NCBI GenBank assembly: GCA_015350385.1
Contig: WNKI01000005.1
Coordinates: 944,266-1,008,265, forward strand
Length of the DNA stretch: 64,000 nt
DNA from: Aculops lycopersici
Lineage: Eukaryota > Arthropoda > Arachnida > Trombidiformes > Eriophyidae
Reading direction: 5' to 3'
Part shown: piece after piece, positions 45,278 to 56,660 of the stretch
Numbering within the stretch: position 1 is the first letter of the stretch
How the letters are laid out: each line of letters opens with the position of its first letter
The notes under the pieces: model-generated
Seen by the model: the letters and a program-made list of their open reading frames with translations, nothing else
Database searches by the model: none
What the model was told of the DNA's origin: nothing
Made by a program: the position numbers and the translations under genes

Positions 45278-45727
45278 TAGGCCGCCAAGTGAGCAACGAC
45301 TAGCAGTGACGTGCTGACCGACGACCGACCGACTGACTGACTGACTGATGGGCGTGAGGCTGTCGGCAGCAGCAGCAGCAGTAGTAGTGATAGACTTTTC
45401 AAATCTTCACCCCCCCCCCTGACCTCGCCGACAGATGTACGCCGGCGAGGGGGTCGCAGTGCGTGCCAGCTTGCGGGTCCAACTTGTTTCAAAAAATTTC
45501 AATTTCTTGCGGACGGCACGCGCCGCAAGTCATCCGTCAGCCTGTCAGTCCAACTTTACGTTGCCTGTCCGTCTGTTTGTCTGCTTGTCGGTCTATTGGT
45601 TGGTGGCTGTGTTCTCATATATACTCACAAAACTCTCAAGGTTTTGACGCCGAGAAAAGTGGACGACAACTTGGACAAGCCGCGAGTCGTTGAGTTATTG
45701 TGAAATCTTATGATGTGACCAGACCAC

Positions 45728-45768
45728 CGAGACACAAACCGACTGACGGGGTGTCGGTTTGTGTCTCG
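45728..45768. repeat. 16-bp perfect inverted repeat, 9-base loop
   Basis: Arms 45728-45743 (CGAGACACAAACCGAC) and 45753-45768 are exact reverse complements. Confidence 0.95.
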
Positions 45769-48564
45769 TCTCTCTCTTCCTCTCGCTCCAACTTTCCACC
45801 AGCCGGCAACTCGACCACCAGCTTACGAGTGTTATGACTTGTCAAGTGTCGCGCGACCACTGGAGTTGGTTTTTCCGACCGGAAGTGGGAGATGATTGAG
45901 CTCACGACAACGAGTACCGCGACGACACCGCGAGGACACGAGAGCTTCTGGTGCTGACGTTTGGGGCGCGCGAAGCGAGAAGAGATGAGACGAGATGAGA
46001 TGAGATGCGATGAGAGGAGAGGAGAGGAAACGAGTTGAATTGGCGGTTTAGCTTCGAGTTTAGAGGCGCGTCAAATCTTCGCTATGGTGCCAAATTTCAT
46101 CGCCCACTTCCTCGTTGCGGAAGCGCCACGCTTCCTTCCCTCTTCGGTTGACGGGAAGCTCGAGTCGATCCGCTTGAACTGGCGCCAGAGTGACGCGTGG
46201 CAACTCGTCACCCATTAGCTTCCATCATGTCGACTGACTGCTGCTTCTGGTGAAGTTCAGTTTAGCCCCTCCCCTCTTGTGTTGTGTCACAAGCAGACCT
46301 GCTCACCTTGCGACGCTAGGTAGCCACCTAGCGCTAGTCTATCTGGTCGCTTTCGTCGGCGCAGCCTCTGCCGTTGCTGCTGCTGCTGCTGCTGCTACCG
46401 CCGCCGCCGCCGCCGCCGCCGTCGTGTTTGTTAAAACTGATGGCTCAAGTTTGTGCGGCGGCGCCAGCGACGCGACAAGTTGCACCAACAACCACCAAAC
46501 TGCTTGACTCATCCAACTCGCCGGTTGGACTGGTTGCAACTTCATCCGGAGCACAGCGGGCCCACTGTCCGCCGCGTGGTTGGGCTCCAATAAGAGAAGC
46601 GAGCACGCGAGATGCATGCACTAGCTTCTTTGATGCCGATAACACAAGCGCCACCAACAACCATAGCTCACGGCAAATAATTCAAGTCTCACCCTCTCTT
46701 TCGTTCCTTGGTTCTCTTCGCCACCACTCGCCGTTGACGTCGACGGCGGCGGCGGCGGAAGCGTTGCAAGTTGATTGACATGTTCGCTGCACGTCACCGC
46801 CAATCAAATGCACCATCATCTCCGTGAACGCGCCCATCACATCACATCACCAGGCGACAAGCCGAATAGCTAGTCAGACGGTCGATGGGTTGGGCAAATG
46901 CAACGCAGCAGTAGCACCAACAGCTGCTGCCTCGACGACGGCGAGGACGACGAGTACGACTACGACGCACGATACACGTGAGCATTCTCGCGAATCTCTC
47001 CAACTTCGCATTCGAGTGGGCCGCTGTTGCGTCATTCAGCTAGTCAGTAGCTGGGTCGGTGGCTGCCACTTGCCGCGCAACAGCCACCGAGTTTCGTGCC
47101 TCTAGAGCCAAGTAAGGCAGTTTACGCTGCTTGTCGTCACTCGACCTCTTTACGAGCTCAAGCAATTGACTATCTCGCTAGGCGGCCGCATGCGTTAGTC
47201 TTTTCCAACTTGAGCCGTCGACTTCCTCCTTTGCATCGAGGAGAAAAATAAATTTGACTGATTTCTGCAAGGGAGCCATCGAAATCAGACCAATGCGGCT
47301 AGTCATTGTATAAAATGTGGCCGGCTACAAGAAAAACATTCAACCAGACACCTGCGCAGTTTCAGTAGAGGCTTGCGATCTCTTCATTGCAAGAGTTTAC
47401 CTTGGAAGCGAGATTTGGGCGTTAGTTTGAGGGACACCCAGTGGCACCTGCCAAAAACATGCATCGCGCGAACGTCATCGAGCGGCGGCGGCAACAACAG
47501 CATCAACCACTGCGGCGACAACATTCAAGGGGCAAGAAATGAGACACTACCCCTCTTGTAGGCTGGCAATTTACTTGATATCCTCACGTCGGATGCGCGC
47601 AGTAGTGTTGATTTATATTATCTCCCCGCTCCCCGTGGCGTCTTTCTCTGTCCCCATCCCCATCTCCGTCTCCATCTCTTCTCTTTGCCTGTCTCTCAAT
47701 ATCAACTATGCCGCCAAACTACCAACTGAACCCGCGACAAGCAATACTATTGCGACGAAAACTCTCATGTCAGTGTGAACTCTGCTCCCGTTTAGTTGTA
47801 GTATCAGTTTCGAGCAGGTGGCAGTAAAGGTGGCATAAAATAGGCATGAAAGTAGAGGGAGAGGGTGCCGCATGTGTCGTCTCAGCTCATCGATTGGACA
47901 TCTCGACCAACTGCTGATAGATCTTCCGAACCAACCAAGTCAATGGGTCTAGGTCCCTGATTCTCGTGTCACCTTTTGCCTTGACGCACCGGGTGCGAGT
48001 CTCGCGCAAGTCGCAACTCATTCATGCTCGCCCAACTTGCCATCGTTAGTCAGCAGTCAGTGTAGTGCCTACCTGTCAGGCAGCCAGTCGAGCAGCTAGA
48101 CGCGCCGCGCGCGCAAACGTTAGTTCAGTTTCGCTTCGGTTAGGTTCAGTCAGGTATCGAGTAAATGGCTTTCGATAAAATACGGCAAATGTGCTCTACT
48201 CTTCAACTAGCTGCCGCCCGCCTGCCTGTCAACTAGCTAACGGGTATTCGAAAGCCTAATTCGAGCCAAATGTAGCCGTCAATTGATCAGACTTCTCTGC
48301 GAGTTTCCTCTCTCCCTCGCCATTTAAGCGCACCACACGTCATTTGGGGACAACAAATTTTCCTCGCCACCTGCTAAAACTCCGTCTCCATTTCGCCTCG
48401 CCCCATCCTTCGCGTCACTCACTCTCATTGCTGTAGTTCATTCAACTGATTTTGTTTGTTGGACACGCTTTATGTAGAATTATTGTAGGTTAGATTTATC
48501 GTTGTAACTGTTGATAATCTCGAATCTCGCACCCATCTTTTAGGATGCTAAATTCTAGGTGAAA

Positions 48565-48582
48565 TTTATTTTATTCAATAAA
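48565..48582. terminator. Two-way poly(A) signal cluster
   Basis: Two overlapping TTTATT (minus-strand AATAAA, 48565-48575) and one plus-strand AATAAA (48577-48582). The minus signals lie about 770 bp beyond the teashirt stop and could end its transcript. Confidence 0.3.
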
Positions 48583-49347
48583 GCTATTGACATGAGCAAG
48601 AGTTTGATCCGAAATGCCTCAGAATCCAACTCAACTTTCTCTCTCCCATTCTTGCTTATGTCATCAATTGTCTTGCTACTACTGAGGTAAGATGTGTAGA
48701 TCAAAATATATAATATAATATTAAGTAATAGTTTATAATATCCTAAGTCCTCAATTCTCTTCTTGTGTGTATGATAATCTTGGCCACCATGGGTGTTGTT
48801 TCAGAATGTTGCAGTCATAATTCTTAACTCATGTGCAAGTTGACTGGATTGGTGGAAATGTTAAGACGATGTATGATAGTAATTGTTAACAAATAAATCT
48901 ATTGCGGAAGGATTGCTGGTTGTGATTTGAATGATGTAGTACCATGGTTCCCCATTTGGATTTCCCTGTTCGTGGCATCAATATACACCACTCTTGTCGC
49001 TGGCTCTCGTTGGTCAGGACACCAAGACATAATCACGTAACGGTACAATGACAACAAAATTCTCGGTGCGTGAGGCACCATCAATAGTAGCAAGAGTATG
49101 AAGATGAAGAAACTTTTACTTCATGGATGCATTTGACAGGTCCTACCATTTGATTTGCCGAAATCTTGTGTGCATTTGTCACATCTTTTCTCCATCTCTC
49201 TTTCTCTATTCTCTCGCCATCACTATCGAAAAAGACTTCCCCAGAGAGCGAATCATGTTGTTGTCATTGTCATGTGTGTATTTTTTGAACGAACATTTTC
49301 ATTCAGCCATGTACGTAAGTTAGCATGGCAGGCAAACAGTCAGTCAG

Positions 49348-50897
49348 TCAGTCGTCGCTCTTCTTCGGTGTCAGATTCTTGTTTAGCTTGATACCATTTG
49401 GAAAATTCATACCTGCAGCAAGGAGTGCAGCTGCCATTGGATGACCATAAGCGGCCGCCGCGTACCAGTTGGCATAGTTTATGTGCTGCCAAGGCGGGCA
49501 AACCTCCTCATCAATGCCCAAGCGTTGCAATATTCCACCACTCGCCACGCCCGGTCTCATGCGTGGATCGAAACTCTTCTCGACCATCGTTTCGAGTGCC
49601 GATAACGGGTCACCAATCTCACCTTTTTGGCCACCTGAATTTGGTTTGCCACTTTTGCCGTTATTTGGCATTATATCATTGGTAGGCATCAGCATATCAG
49701 AGGTATCGTTTGTCTCACTTCTCTGTCCATCAAGGACGCCTTGGTCATTATCATGCTCATCATTTTCATCGCCTTGGTCATCGTCGATGGCATTACTCAC
49801 ACTCGTCCTGCCATCGCCAATATCCTCGCCAGCCTCCTCAATTTTGTCCCGACTCTCACTTTCTTCCTGCTTTTGTTCTTTGTCTTCGTCGTCAACATCA
49901 TCATCAGCATCAGCTAATGGGGTTCGTGGCTTCTTCGTATCAAGTTCAGAATCTTCATTGTCACCTTCGCCATCAACCCTATCAATTGACGAGCAATCGT
50001 TAACAAGTTTAGTTGTAGTTGATTGAGCAATTTTCTTGTTCTTGCCACTCTTCATCTTCTTGGTCGTCTTCATTTGGCCGTCTTTGTCTTCAGTCTCATC
50101 ACCATCGTCAGTTAATTTTGCTGCAGACTCGTCTTCTTTTATCTCAGTATCGCTCTCACTGTCTACCTTATCTGAAGTGACAGTTTTGTTTTCAGTTTCA
50201 CAATCTGCATCGTTATATTGATTTTTACCTGCTATTGGTGATGTTGGTGTTGAGCTGCTTCCGTTTGTCATTATGCGTTCAGATTTGGCATTTGTTTCGG
50301 AGTTTTCATTCAAATTACTTAAAATCAAGTTATTACTACTACTGCTACTGCTGTTGCTGCTGTTACTGTTGCGTTGACTAGAGGGTGAGGCTGGCGAGTT
50401 TTCCCGGCCATCACCATCCTCCGTTGCTGTCACTTTGTTACTTGAAGGTGGATCGCTCTCGCGCCTTCGACTTCTTGTCAATGGCTTGGGTGAGGTGGTG
50501 ATCTTGCTGATATTATTACTTGATTTTGTTGCTTGTTCTGTCTCCTTGATGTTTCTTTCAGACTTACTGACAGATTTGTTACCACTTGTTTTTCCCACCG
50601 ACGGTATCTCGTTATTGGGCTCGCCATTATTGCTAAAGTTGTCATCGCTATCGTTGAATTTTTCGCTAAAGTCGTCATCTAAACCATGGGCTTGAGCTGA
50701 GGCTGGTCTCATGGCTGCTGATGATGATGAATGCGAAGAAGATTTTCCCTGAGATTTGTTATTTGCTACTTCAGAACCATCCGGTTGCCTCCACGAGGTT
50801 ATTTGCTCTTGACTGATTATATTTGTGTAATGTTGGGTTATTTTCATATGCTGAGTCAATTCAACGAGCGTCCTGAAAGATTGACCACACCACATAC
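49348..50897 (-). CDS. tsh: Teashirt/Tiptop homologue, exon 2 (finger and C-terminal part)
   Basis: Teashirt proteins are homeotic zinc-finger repressors that work with Hox and Wnt signals in the trunk and appendages. This exon begins at 50897 after acceptor TATACAG. Its first two bases complete the Cys289 codon, giving C-MWCGQSF, then H305 and H311: a C-x2-C-x12-H-x5-H finger followed by the family block HYTNIISQEQITSW. A 430-residue Ser/Asp/Glu-rich region follows without any CxxC. Next is the block DPLSALETMVEKSFD and LQRLGIDEEV (about residue 748). The open frame ends at 49348. A donor-like CAG|GTATGA at 49413/49412 offers another end at Gly784. This finger corresponds to the second of the three fly fingers. 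Confidence 0.88.
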
Positions 50898-51604
50898 CTG
50901 TATAATTGATTAGTAACGATCATTATTTTATTTTCAAATCACGCGCGCGCCGGTTATTTTTATAGGTGCGTATAAGTATCAAGCAATCGATTGAGTGGAG
51001 GGGGTGAATCAAGGTATCGGGTTAGTAAATAGGAAGAAATCTATGTGCGCTGGCAAACGTGAAGGGGAGAGATAATTAATGCGCAAGTAGCGCGTGCGAC
51101 AGGTGGTTTGCTGATCAACAACCACTGGCGCCTTACACAGACATCGATCAACTAACGTGGTAGGATTTTTTTTTTTGAAAGAGGGTTTCGTCACTAGTGT
51201 CGGTAGTAGTAGAGTGAAGCTAACTTGTTGATCGGATGTTGGCTGTGCTAATATCAATCTTACGACTCGACTCCAAGCGGAACATTTTCAGCCACACTTA
51301 GCGATCAAATAGTGCGAAACCGAAAGCCAACAAAACTAAGCTAACGCTGACTGAGATTATCTATCTACTCTGATCAACATATACCCAAATCAGCATATCT
51401 TCCCAGTTTTGTTTATCCATCGATCAAGAAAGTCGAATTTGTTGGTGTTGTTTCTCTCGAAGGCATGAATTAAAGCTAGTCAGTCATTCAACCAGCCACC
51501 GACGCTACTGTAAATTACAATCGCATTGCTTCTCCTCCCATTACACTCCTCTTTCCAAATTCATGTTTATAGGTCGTGGTTCGAATATTTCAAGATATAC
51601 TTAC
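50898..51604 (-). other. Teashirt intron (707 bp)
   Basis: Donor AAAT|GTAAGTAT (exon ends at 51605, GT at 51604-51603) and acceptor TATACAG (AG at 50899-50898). Joining T to GT makes the Cys codon and yields ILK-CMWCGQSF, the contiguous conserved Teashirt sequence. This is the only intron I can place with confidence in a complete gene here. Confidence 0.9.
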
Positions 51605-52469
51605 ATTTTAAGATTTGTCTTGTTTGTTCGGCACCTCGCCCAAGCCAAACATCTTGGCCTCGTACCAATTTTCTTGGTAAGCCAACATTATTCGGCAAAA
51701 ACGCGGACGAGGAGGATGAATTGGCGCCAATATTGTTGGTAGCTCGACTTAAGCTTGCTAGAGAGGAATGATTCTTTGGCGTTGAGTGTAGAGGTTTACT
51801 TGTTGCTTCTGAGGAACGTGCGCTACCGTGTTGCTGGTGCTGCTGTTGGTGGTGGTGCGGTTGGATTTGTGGTTGAGGTGTGTTGGTTTGGTGCTGGTGT
51901 CTTGTTTTGAGCTTCTTATTTGGAGATACTACTTGGTTGTCTAGGGAATGTGCAGGATTGCTAATGGTTGCACTGGTGCCCAAATCTTGAGCGTGTTGGC
52001 CGCCAATTGGTGATGGACTTCCGCCTAACATGCCGCCTCCCCCTAGAAGAGCTGCCGCGGCCGCCATTGCTGATTGCTGTTGCTGGGCTCCCAAGTTGAG
52101 ATTTAGTGCGCCCGGGTTACCGATATTATTATTTACTGAGGCTTGATGTTGCAGTTGCATGAGAAGATCTTGAATTCGGGGATTGCCCAGATCTAGCCCA
52201 CCAGGCGCCTGGTTGGTCACAGGCGAGCTTGTTGCTGGACTCTGCCGACTATCGGGTTGTTGTTGTTGTTGCTGCAGTTGTTGTTGTTGTTGAGCTAACA
52301 TCAGTTGCTGTTGTAATTGTTGCTGGAGGTCATTGCTTGTGGGATCATTTTGCAAGGCATTCGTGGCCGCTTGGTGAGGATTCAGTAGGCTATTGATGAC
52401 GGCAGCAGTGGCTGCAGCAGCAATCGCTTGCTGAATAGTTAGAATTTGTTGAATTTGTTGCTCGTTCAT
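51605..52469 (-). CDS. tsh: Teashirt/Tiptop homologue, exon 1 (N-terminal part)
   Basis: 288 codons plus one base from ATG 52469 (context GCCAAGATGA). The product is rich in Gln, Ala and Asn, with poly-Gln at about residues 50-75. It has no cysteine at all before the junction, so the first zinc finger of fly Teashirt is absent. The end carries the family-specific block LPRKLVRGQDVWLGRGAEQ, then TRQILK, directly before the intron. With exon 2 the protein would be 804 residues. A TTTAG site about 20 bp before the ATG could be an acceptor, so a further upstream exon, even one with the first finger, cannot be excluded. Confidence 0.85.
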
Positions 52470-53114
52470 CTTGGCGATTGTATATATATCTAAAGATATA
52501 TACTTGGAGCACTAAACTTGCGATAAGATTTCCTAAGCTTCCACTATTATAAATTCTATTCAATCAATTGAAACTTATTTGTATTCTTCTTGCTCGTGTC
52601 TCGATCTATCTCATCTCATTTCGATTGTTTGACAATTTCTAGCGCATTTTGCTCAATTAAGTTCAATAAAACTTGAGAGTTGTTTGCATTCTCTAACCCC
52701 ACACCTTTCGGCAAGCGGCTGTTTTATGCGATAACAGTGTAGAGTTTGGTTAATTTGATATTGTGGATTGTATATATATGTGTGTGTTTGTGTGCATGGA
52801 TTATAAAGATGTGCTTGAGTCTAATGTGAGACGTTCGGTGAGCAAGTTGCTTATGAGAGATTAACACAGAGAGCCCAACTTTTCGTTCACTCAGAAGTTC
52901 GTCGTTCACTGTTTGTGTTCGCTGGTGCGCTTGCGTAGTAATGCCACTCAGCGCCGCCGCTCAGAGCGCAAGTGTCGCGCGCAATCAATCTGGTTTGCCT
53001 TTATCGTCGGCGCCGCAATTGGACTAGCTCACACAAACGTACACACGTTTTTAGGCTATGTTGGCGAATTTTCTCCCCCCCCCCCACTTCGGCTTATAAC
53101 GTGTAATGTGTATC

Positions 53115-53542
53115 GTGCATTAGACTGCCAGCCCACCTCCGCTAGCCTTCGATCATCAAAGGTTATATTTATGACTTTTCTATAGGGCAACAGAAGATCA
53201 ACGACACGACGCACAAAGCAAGCGGATTGCCGTGTTGGGGTCAGAAATAAACCACTCTTCTATCTGGGCGATGATAACGGCGGCGACAGTGTAACTACAT
53301 CCACCACCTTTGGGCTACACTGAGAGTTCTTTTAATTGTTGTGTCCATGATTACTGCTGAGATTGATGGAGGTTTACATTTCTAGAACAAAAAACTTTGA
53401 CGAGTTTTAAACCGAGGAAAAGATAGAAAGACGCAACGCTGATATCAACGTTGCCACGTCTAGGAAGAGGAAGAGGAGGGCCGACTATCGTGTAAAGGAA
53501 CGAGATAGAGCAGCAAAATAATTACTGCCCTCAAAATAATAG
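53115..53542. repeat. Dispersed repeat A, copy 1
   Basis: Shares long blocks with 55925-56338 in the same orientation: ATCAAAGGTTA, TTTTAATTGTTGTGTCC, GATGGAGGTTTACATTT, AGGAGGGCCG and ACTGCCC/GCTGCCC-like ends. By eye it is roughly three quarters identical with indels, and no frame is kept. Confidence 0.8.
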
Positions 53543-53680
53543 CTCCTCACCTGTCTCCCTCCCTGATTCATTAATCATAACTTTCCGATGATTGTATGAG
53601 TGAAGGGAGAGTGAGCAAAGCGGAGCATGTGCATTGTGGCCAAGCTACGCTCGTGAACTTGTAACGACAGGTGAGGAGCT
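53541..53680. mobile_element. MITE-like element with 15-bp terminal inverted repeats
   Basis: Perfect terminal inverted repeats AGCTCCTCACCTGTC (53541-53555) and GACAGGTGAGGAGCT (53666-53680) bound 110 bp with no frame. A diverged copy in opposite orientation lies at 56661-56823. Two copies with shared ends indicate a small non-autonomous DNA element. Target duplication is not obvious. Confidence 0.6.
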
Positions 53681-53767
53681 TGCTACTTTTTCTTGGATGG
53701 CATAGATCTAGAGGGAGAGCCGGTGTGGACTTGTTAAATCAGTTAATGATGACGCTGTCTCCTGATT

Positions 53768-54372
53768 TGTGCCACCTCACTATACACTGTACAAATTCTG
53801 CCAGGTAAGATTACCATGGTCGCCAATTGAATTTGATGATAACGAGATGAGAGATGAGAGATGAAAGATCAGAGATGAGCGTCGCGCCATCTCCTGCAGA
53901 ATGCAGTGTAAGAAATGGCAACGCCACTAATAGATCCCATCATCTCGACGGACGTCACAACTCTCAGAAGCGTTACATTTTTAGACACCACTGCCAGCGC
54001 CACTCGCTTGCATAACCGCCTTTCCACATTCGCAACTGACAGGTAGATTTCCCAGGACTTGAGTCGAGTAGAGTTGAGTTGAGGCGCAGTTGTCGTCGTT
54101 GTCGTCGTCGTCGTCGTCGTCATGCCGGTCGTCGTTGCCATCCGAGGCTAAGGAGGCAAAGTGACCAGGTAGAGAAAAAGAGGCAGAGGCTGCGGCCAAG
54201 GCTGAGGAACTCGAGAGAGTGAGAGATGTTGACAGTCTACGGTTGTCGCCGGGGCAGAGGATTCATCGATCTCCGGTCGGAGTTTGGACTGACAGCGGCA
54301 CCTGAGGTTTCAAGTTTCTTGCTTCCGGTGTTGGTGGTGGCTGGGGTAGTTGTGGCAGTCGTCACACTTGCG
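53768..54372. repeat. Direct duplication, copy 1 (605 bp)
   Basis: Nearly identical to 60250-60860. Apart from the left-most ~40 bp, I count only a handful of substitutions, a GTC-repeat length change and one 12-bp insertion. A donor-like CCAG|GTAAGA is near the left end of both. Both copies keep a minus-strand ATG frame (54141-53869 here) ending in AFCRRWRDAHL. Confidence 0.92.
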
Positions 54373-54815
54373 TTATCTTCTGATGGTGCAAAATGTTTTG
54401 GTTTTGGCTGAGATATCGACTGGCATCCGATAGCTCAGGGCCAACAAGAGAGAACAAAAAGAGAGTGAGAGTGGGGGACGCGAGAAAAGAGGAGCAAAAG
54501 CTTGTTCTCCAGTGGAAACGAATGGCATTTTAGCTCAACAGATGAACTGACTAGTTGACTAGCACACAAACAAAACAGGCATTCACACATTTTTAGGTTG
54601 CTGTTTTAGCGAACTTGAGTATTTGTTGGCGATTGAGCGAATTTTCTTCCCCCCCTCCCGCTCACAGTCCAGATAACTTGTGCTCGCTGCGACCCCCATA
54701 GACGCCATCTTGAGCTGCAGCTTCTCTGTTCATCTCTTGCAAACGCCCTCTTGAGGCATCCATCGTGAACTTACACGAGGTTCCAAATCGTACAGGCTGC
54801 AACAATATTGCAGCT

Positions 54816-54862
54816 TACAGTGCCTCTCAAAAAGATCGTGGCCAGTTTTGAGAGGCACTGTA
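54816..54862. repeat. 17-bp perfect inverted repeat, 13-base loop
   Basis: Arms 54816-54832 and 54846-54862 are exact reverse complements (core CAGTGCCTCTCAAAA). A second small hairpin, GCTGCAA/TTGCAGC, lies just upstream at about 54,797. Confidence 0.95.
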
Positions 54863-55024
54863 CTTATATTGTGCAACAGTGTATCTTGTTATGGTATTTC
54901 TCTCATATTTCTTTTCGTACGATCTCGCCCATCGTGCACGCAGCGAGCAATCTGGTGTTCATATAATTCGCAACCACAACGTCTGGTAAATTTTCTTGCC
55001 GATTACCAGTCGAGAACTAAGAGA

Positions 55025-55054
55025 AAAAGTTCGCTCGGATCCGAGCGAACTTTT
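55025..55054. repeat. 30-bp perfect palindrome without loop
   Basis: AAAAGTTCGCTCGGA is followed immediately by its reverse complement, centred between 55039 and 55040. The flanking GAGA/TCTC would extend it if one extra A were ignored. Confidence 0.95.
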
Positions 55055-55924
55055 CTCCGTCCACTGTGTTAAACCAATGGAGGGCCGGATTTTGAGCAGA
55101 TGGATTTTGTATCGGTCGTTATGCTTGTATTCATCTGTTGCATGTTGCACAATTCACCAGAGTAGTAGATGGGCAAAATCTGACAGCAGGTGTTCATGTT
55201 TGCACTATAGTATATATTTCTACAGCTACCCCTGTTGCTATATTTTATAAATCTCCAACTCAACGTCGACCTAAGAGCTGGTGGCTAAATGCTAACTACT
55301 ACCAACACCACTACCACTTCATGATAATTCATTCACTGCTCCAATTCCAATACCAATTCGTGTCCTAGTCGTCAGCAAGTCGAAGCTGGCAAGTCGAAGC
55401 TTGCAAACAAGTGAATGAACGATAGACAGCTAACATCTCATCGCGGACAGAAAACCAGTTAAGTTAAAATAAAAACATGACTATTGAGCTGGGGATGAAA
55501 GTACAGGATATGAATCAACAGGTCTGAATACACTCGCCATTTATACATTCTACACGCACTCAACCTTCCGCAAAGCAAAGATGAGCGGATTGGAGTGAAG
55601 AGGAGTAAAGAGGGGAAGAAAAGACAGAAAGCAAATCTAGACAGGATGGTAAGGGAAGCATTGAATCACGATGATACATTGATACAAAACAAAATTATAG
55701 CAAAAGAAGGCGCGTTGAGCATGAGTACAAACGCTCGCCGCGACCCTAGAATATTATCATACGCTCACAAAAGCGTAGCCGAGTTGCACAACATGGAATT
55801 GCTAGACCCTCTATCAACTTGGACATGATATTGCTTTAGTATTCGCCCTTCCGTCGAGATTAAGCAACCTGATGAACGTCGTTGGTATAGTCGTCTTGGT
55901 GATAGTGTGAGTGCAGTTATAGTC

Positions 55925-56338
55925 ATGCATTAGTTAGCTAGATTGCCAGCCAACTTGGTCATCAAAGGTTAGATATATGACTTCACGATGGGGCAACAAA
56001 GGAACGTCGACTTGTTTTGAGCAAGCGGGTTACTCAAACTGGATAGATATAAATTGGTCTTACATGATATCTGGCCGACGACCACGATGGCAACTACAAC
56101 CACCTTTTCTGGGGGATACTCTGAGAATTTTAATTGTTGTGTCCGAGATTAATGCTGAGGCTAACACATTGATGGAGGTTTACATTTTTAGTCGGGGAAA
56201 AATTTTGACCGGTCTTGAACAGAGCAGAGATAGAAAGAAGCCACGACGAATTCGATGCGACGTCTAAGAGGAGGGCCGCCGATCATTGGAGGAAGCAAGA
56301 TAGAGAAGCGAAATAATTGCTGCCCTTAAAATAATAAT
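55925..56338. repeat. Dispersed repeat A, copy 2
   Basis: Diverged direct copy of 53115-53542, with the same order of conserved blocks. It ends in an (AAT)n tail. Confidence 0.8.
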
Positions 56339-56660
56339 AATAATAACAACAACAGCTAGAAGAAGTAATTATCACATAACAATACGGATATATGATGGTG
56401 ATGTCGGTATATAAATATAATAATATTTATCTCTGTGAGTGTGGGGAACATTCGTGCAGGCCACTCGCGCGCAGGCAGTCGAAAATCCGAGACAAGTCTC
56501 GCAATAATTGCTGGCAAGGGCAAATCAAGAGAGAGAGAGAGGGAGGGAGAAGATCCAGCTTAAGCTCAACCATCAACAACACAAAGCTGTGGTAGCATCA
56601 TCATTACCTGATCTAACAAGTCGACGCTGGCTCTCTAGATTCGCCCGAGCAAAGGCAGCA

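Larger units (their letters stand above)
45278..49347. other. Non-coding stretch downstream of teashirt
   Basis: About 4 kb without a recognised exon. It includes Gly/Ala-type GCT/GCC repeats at 46.37-46.42 kb, an 8-bp hairpin at 46,314-46,333 and the two-way poly(A) cluster at 48.57 kb. If teashirt splices on from 49,413, a further exon could be here, but I did not find one. Confidence 0.4.

Noticed and set aside
54226..54411. Small membrane-protein-like frame in the duplicated segment (VLVVAGVVVAVVTLA)
   Set aside because: The two copies differ by amino-acid-changing substitutions and end differently, and the hydrophobic run arises from a GGTNGT-type repeat. It is not supported as a gene.
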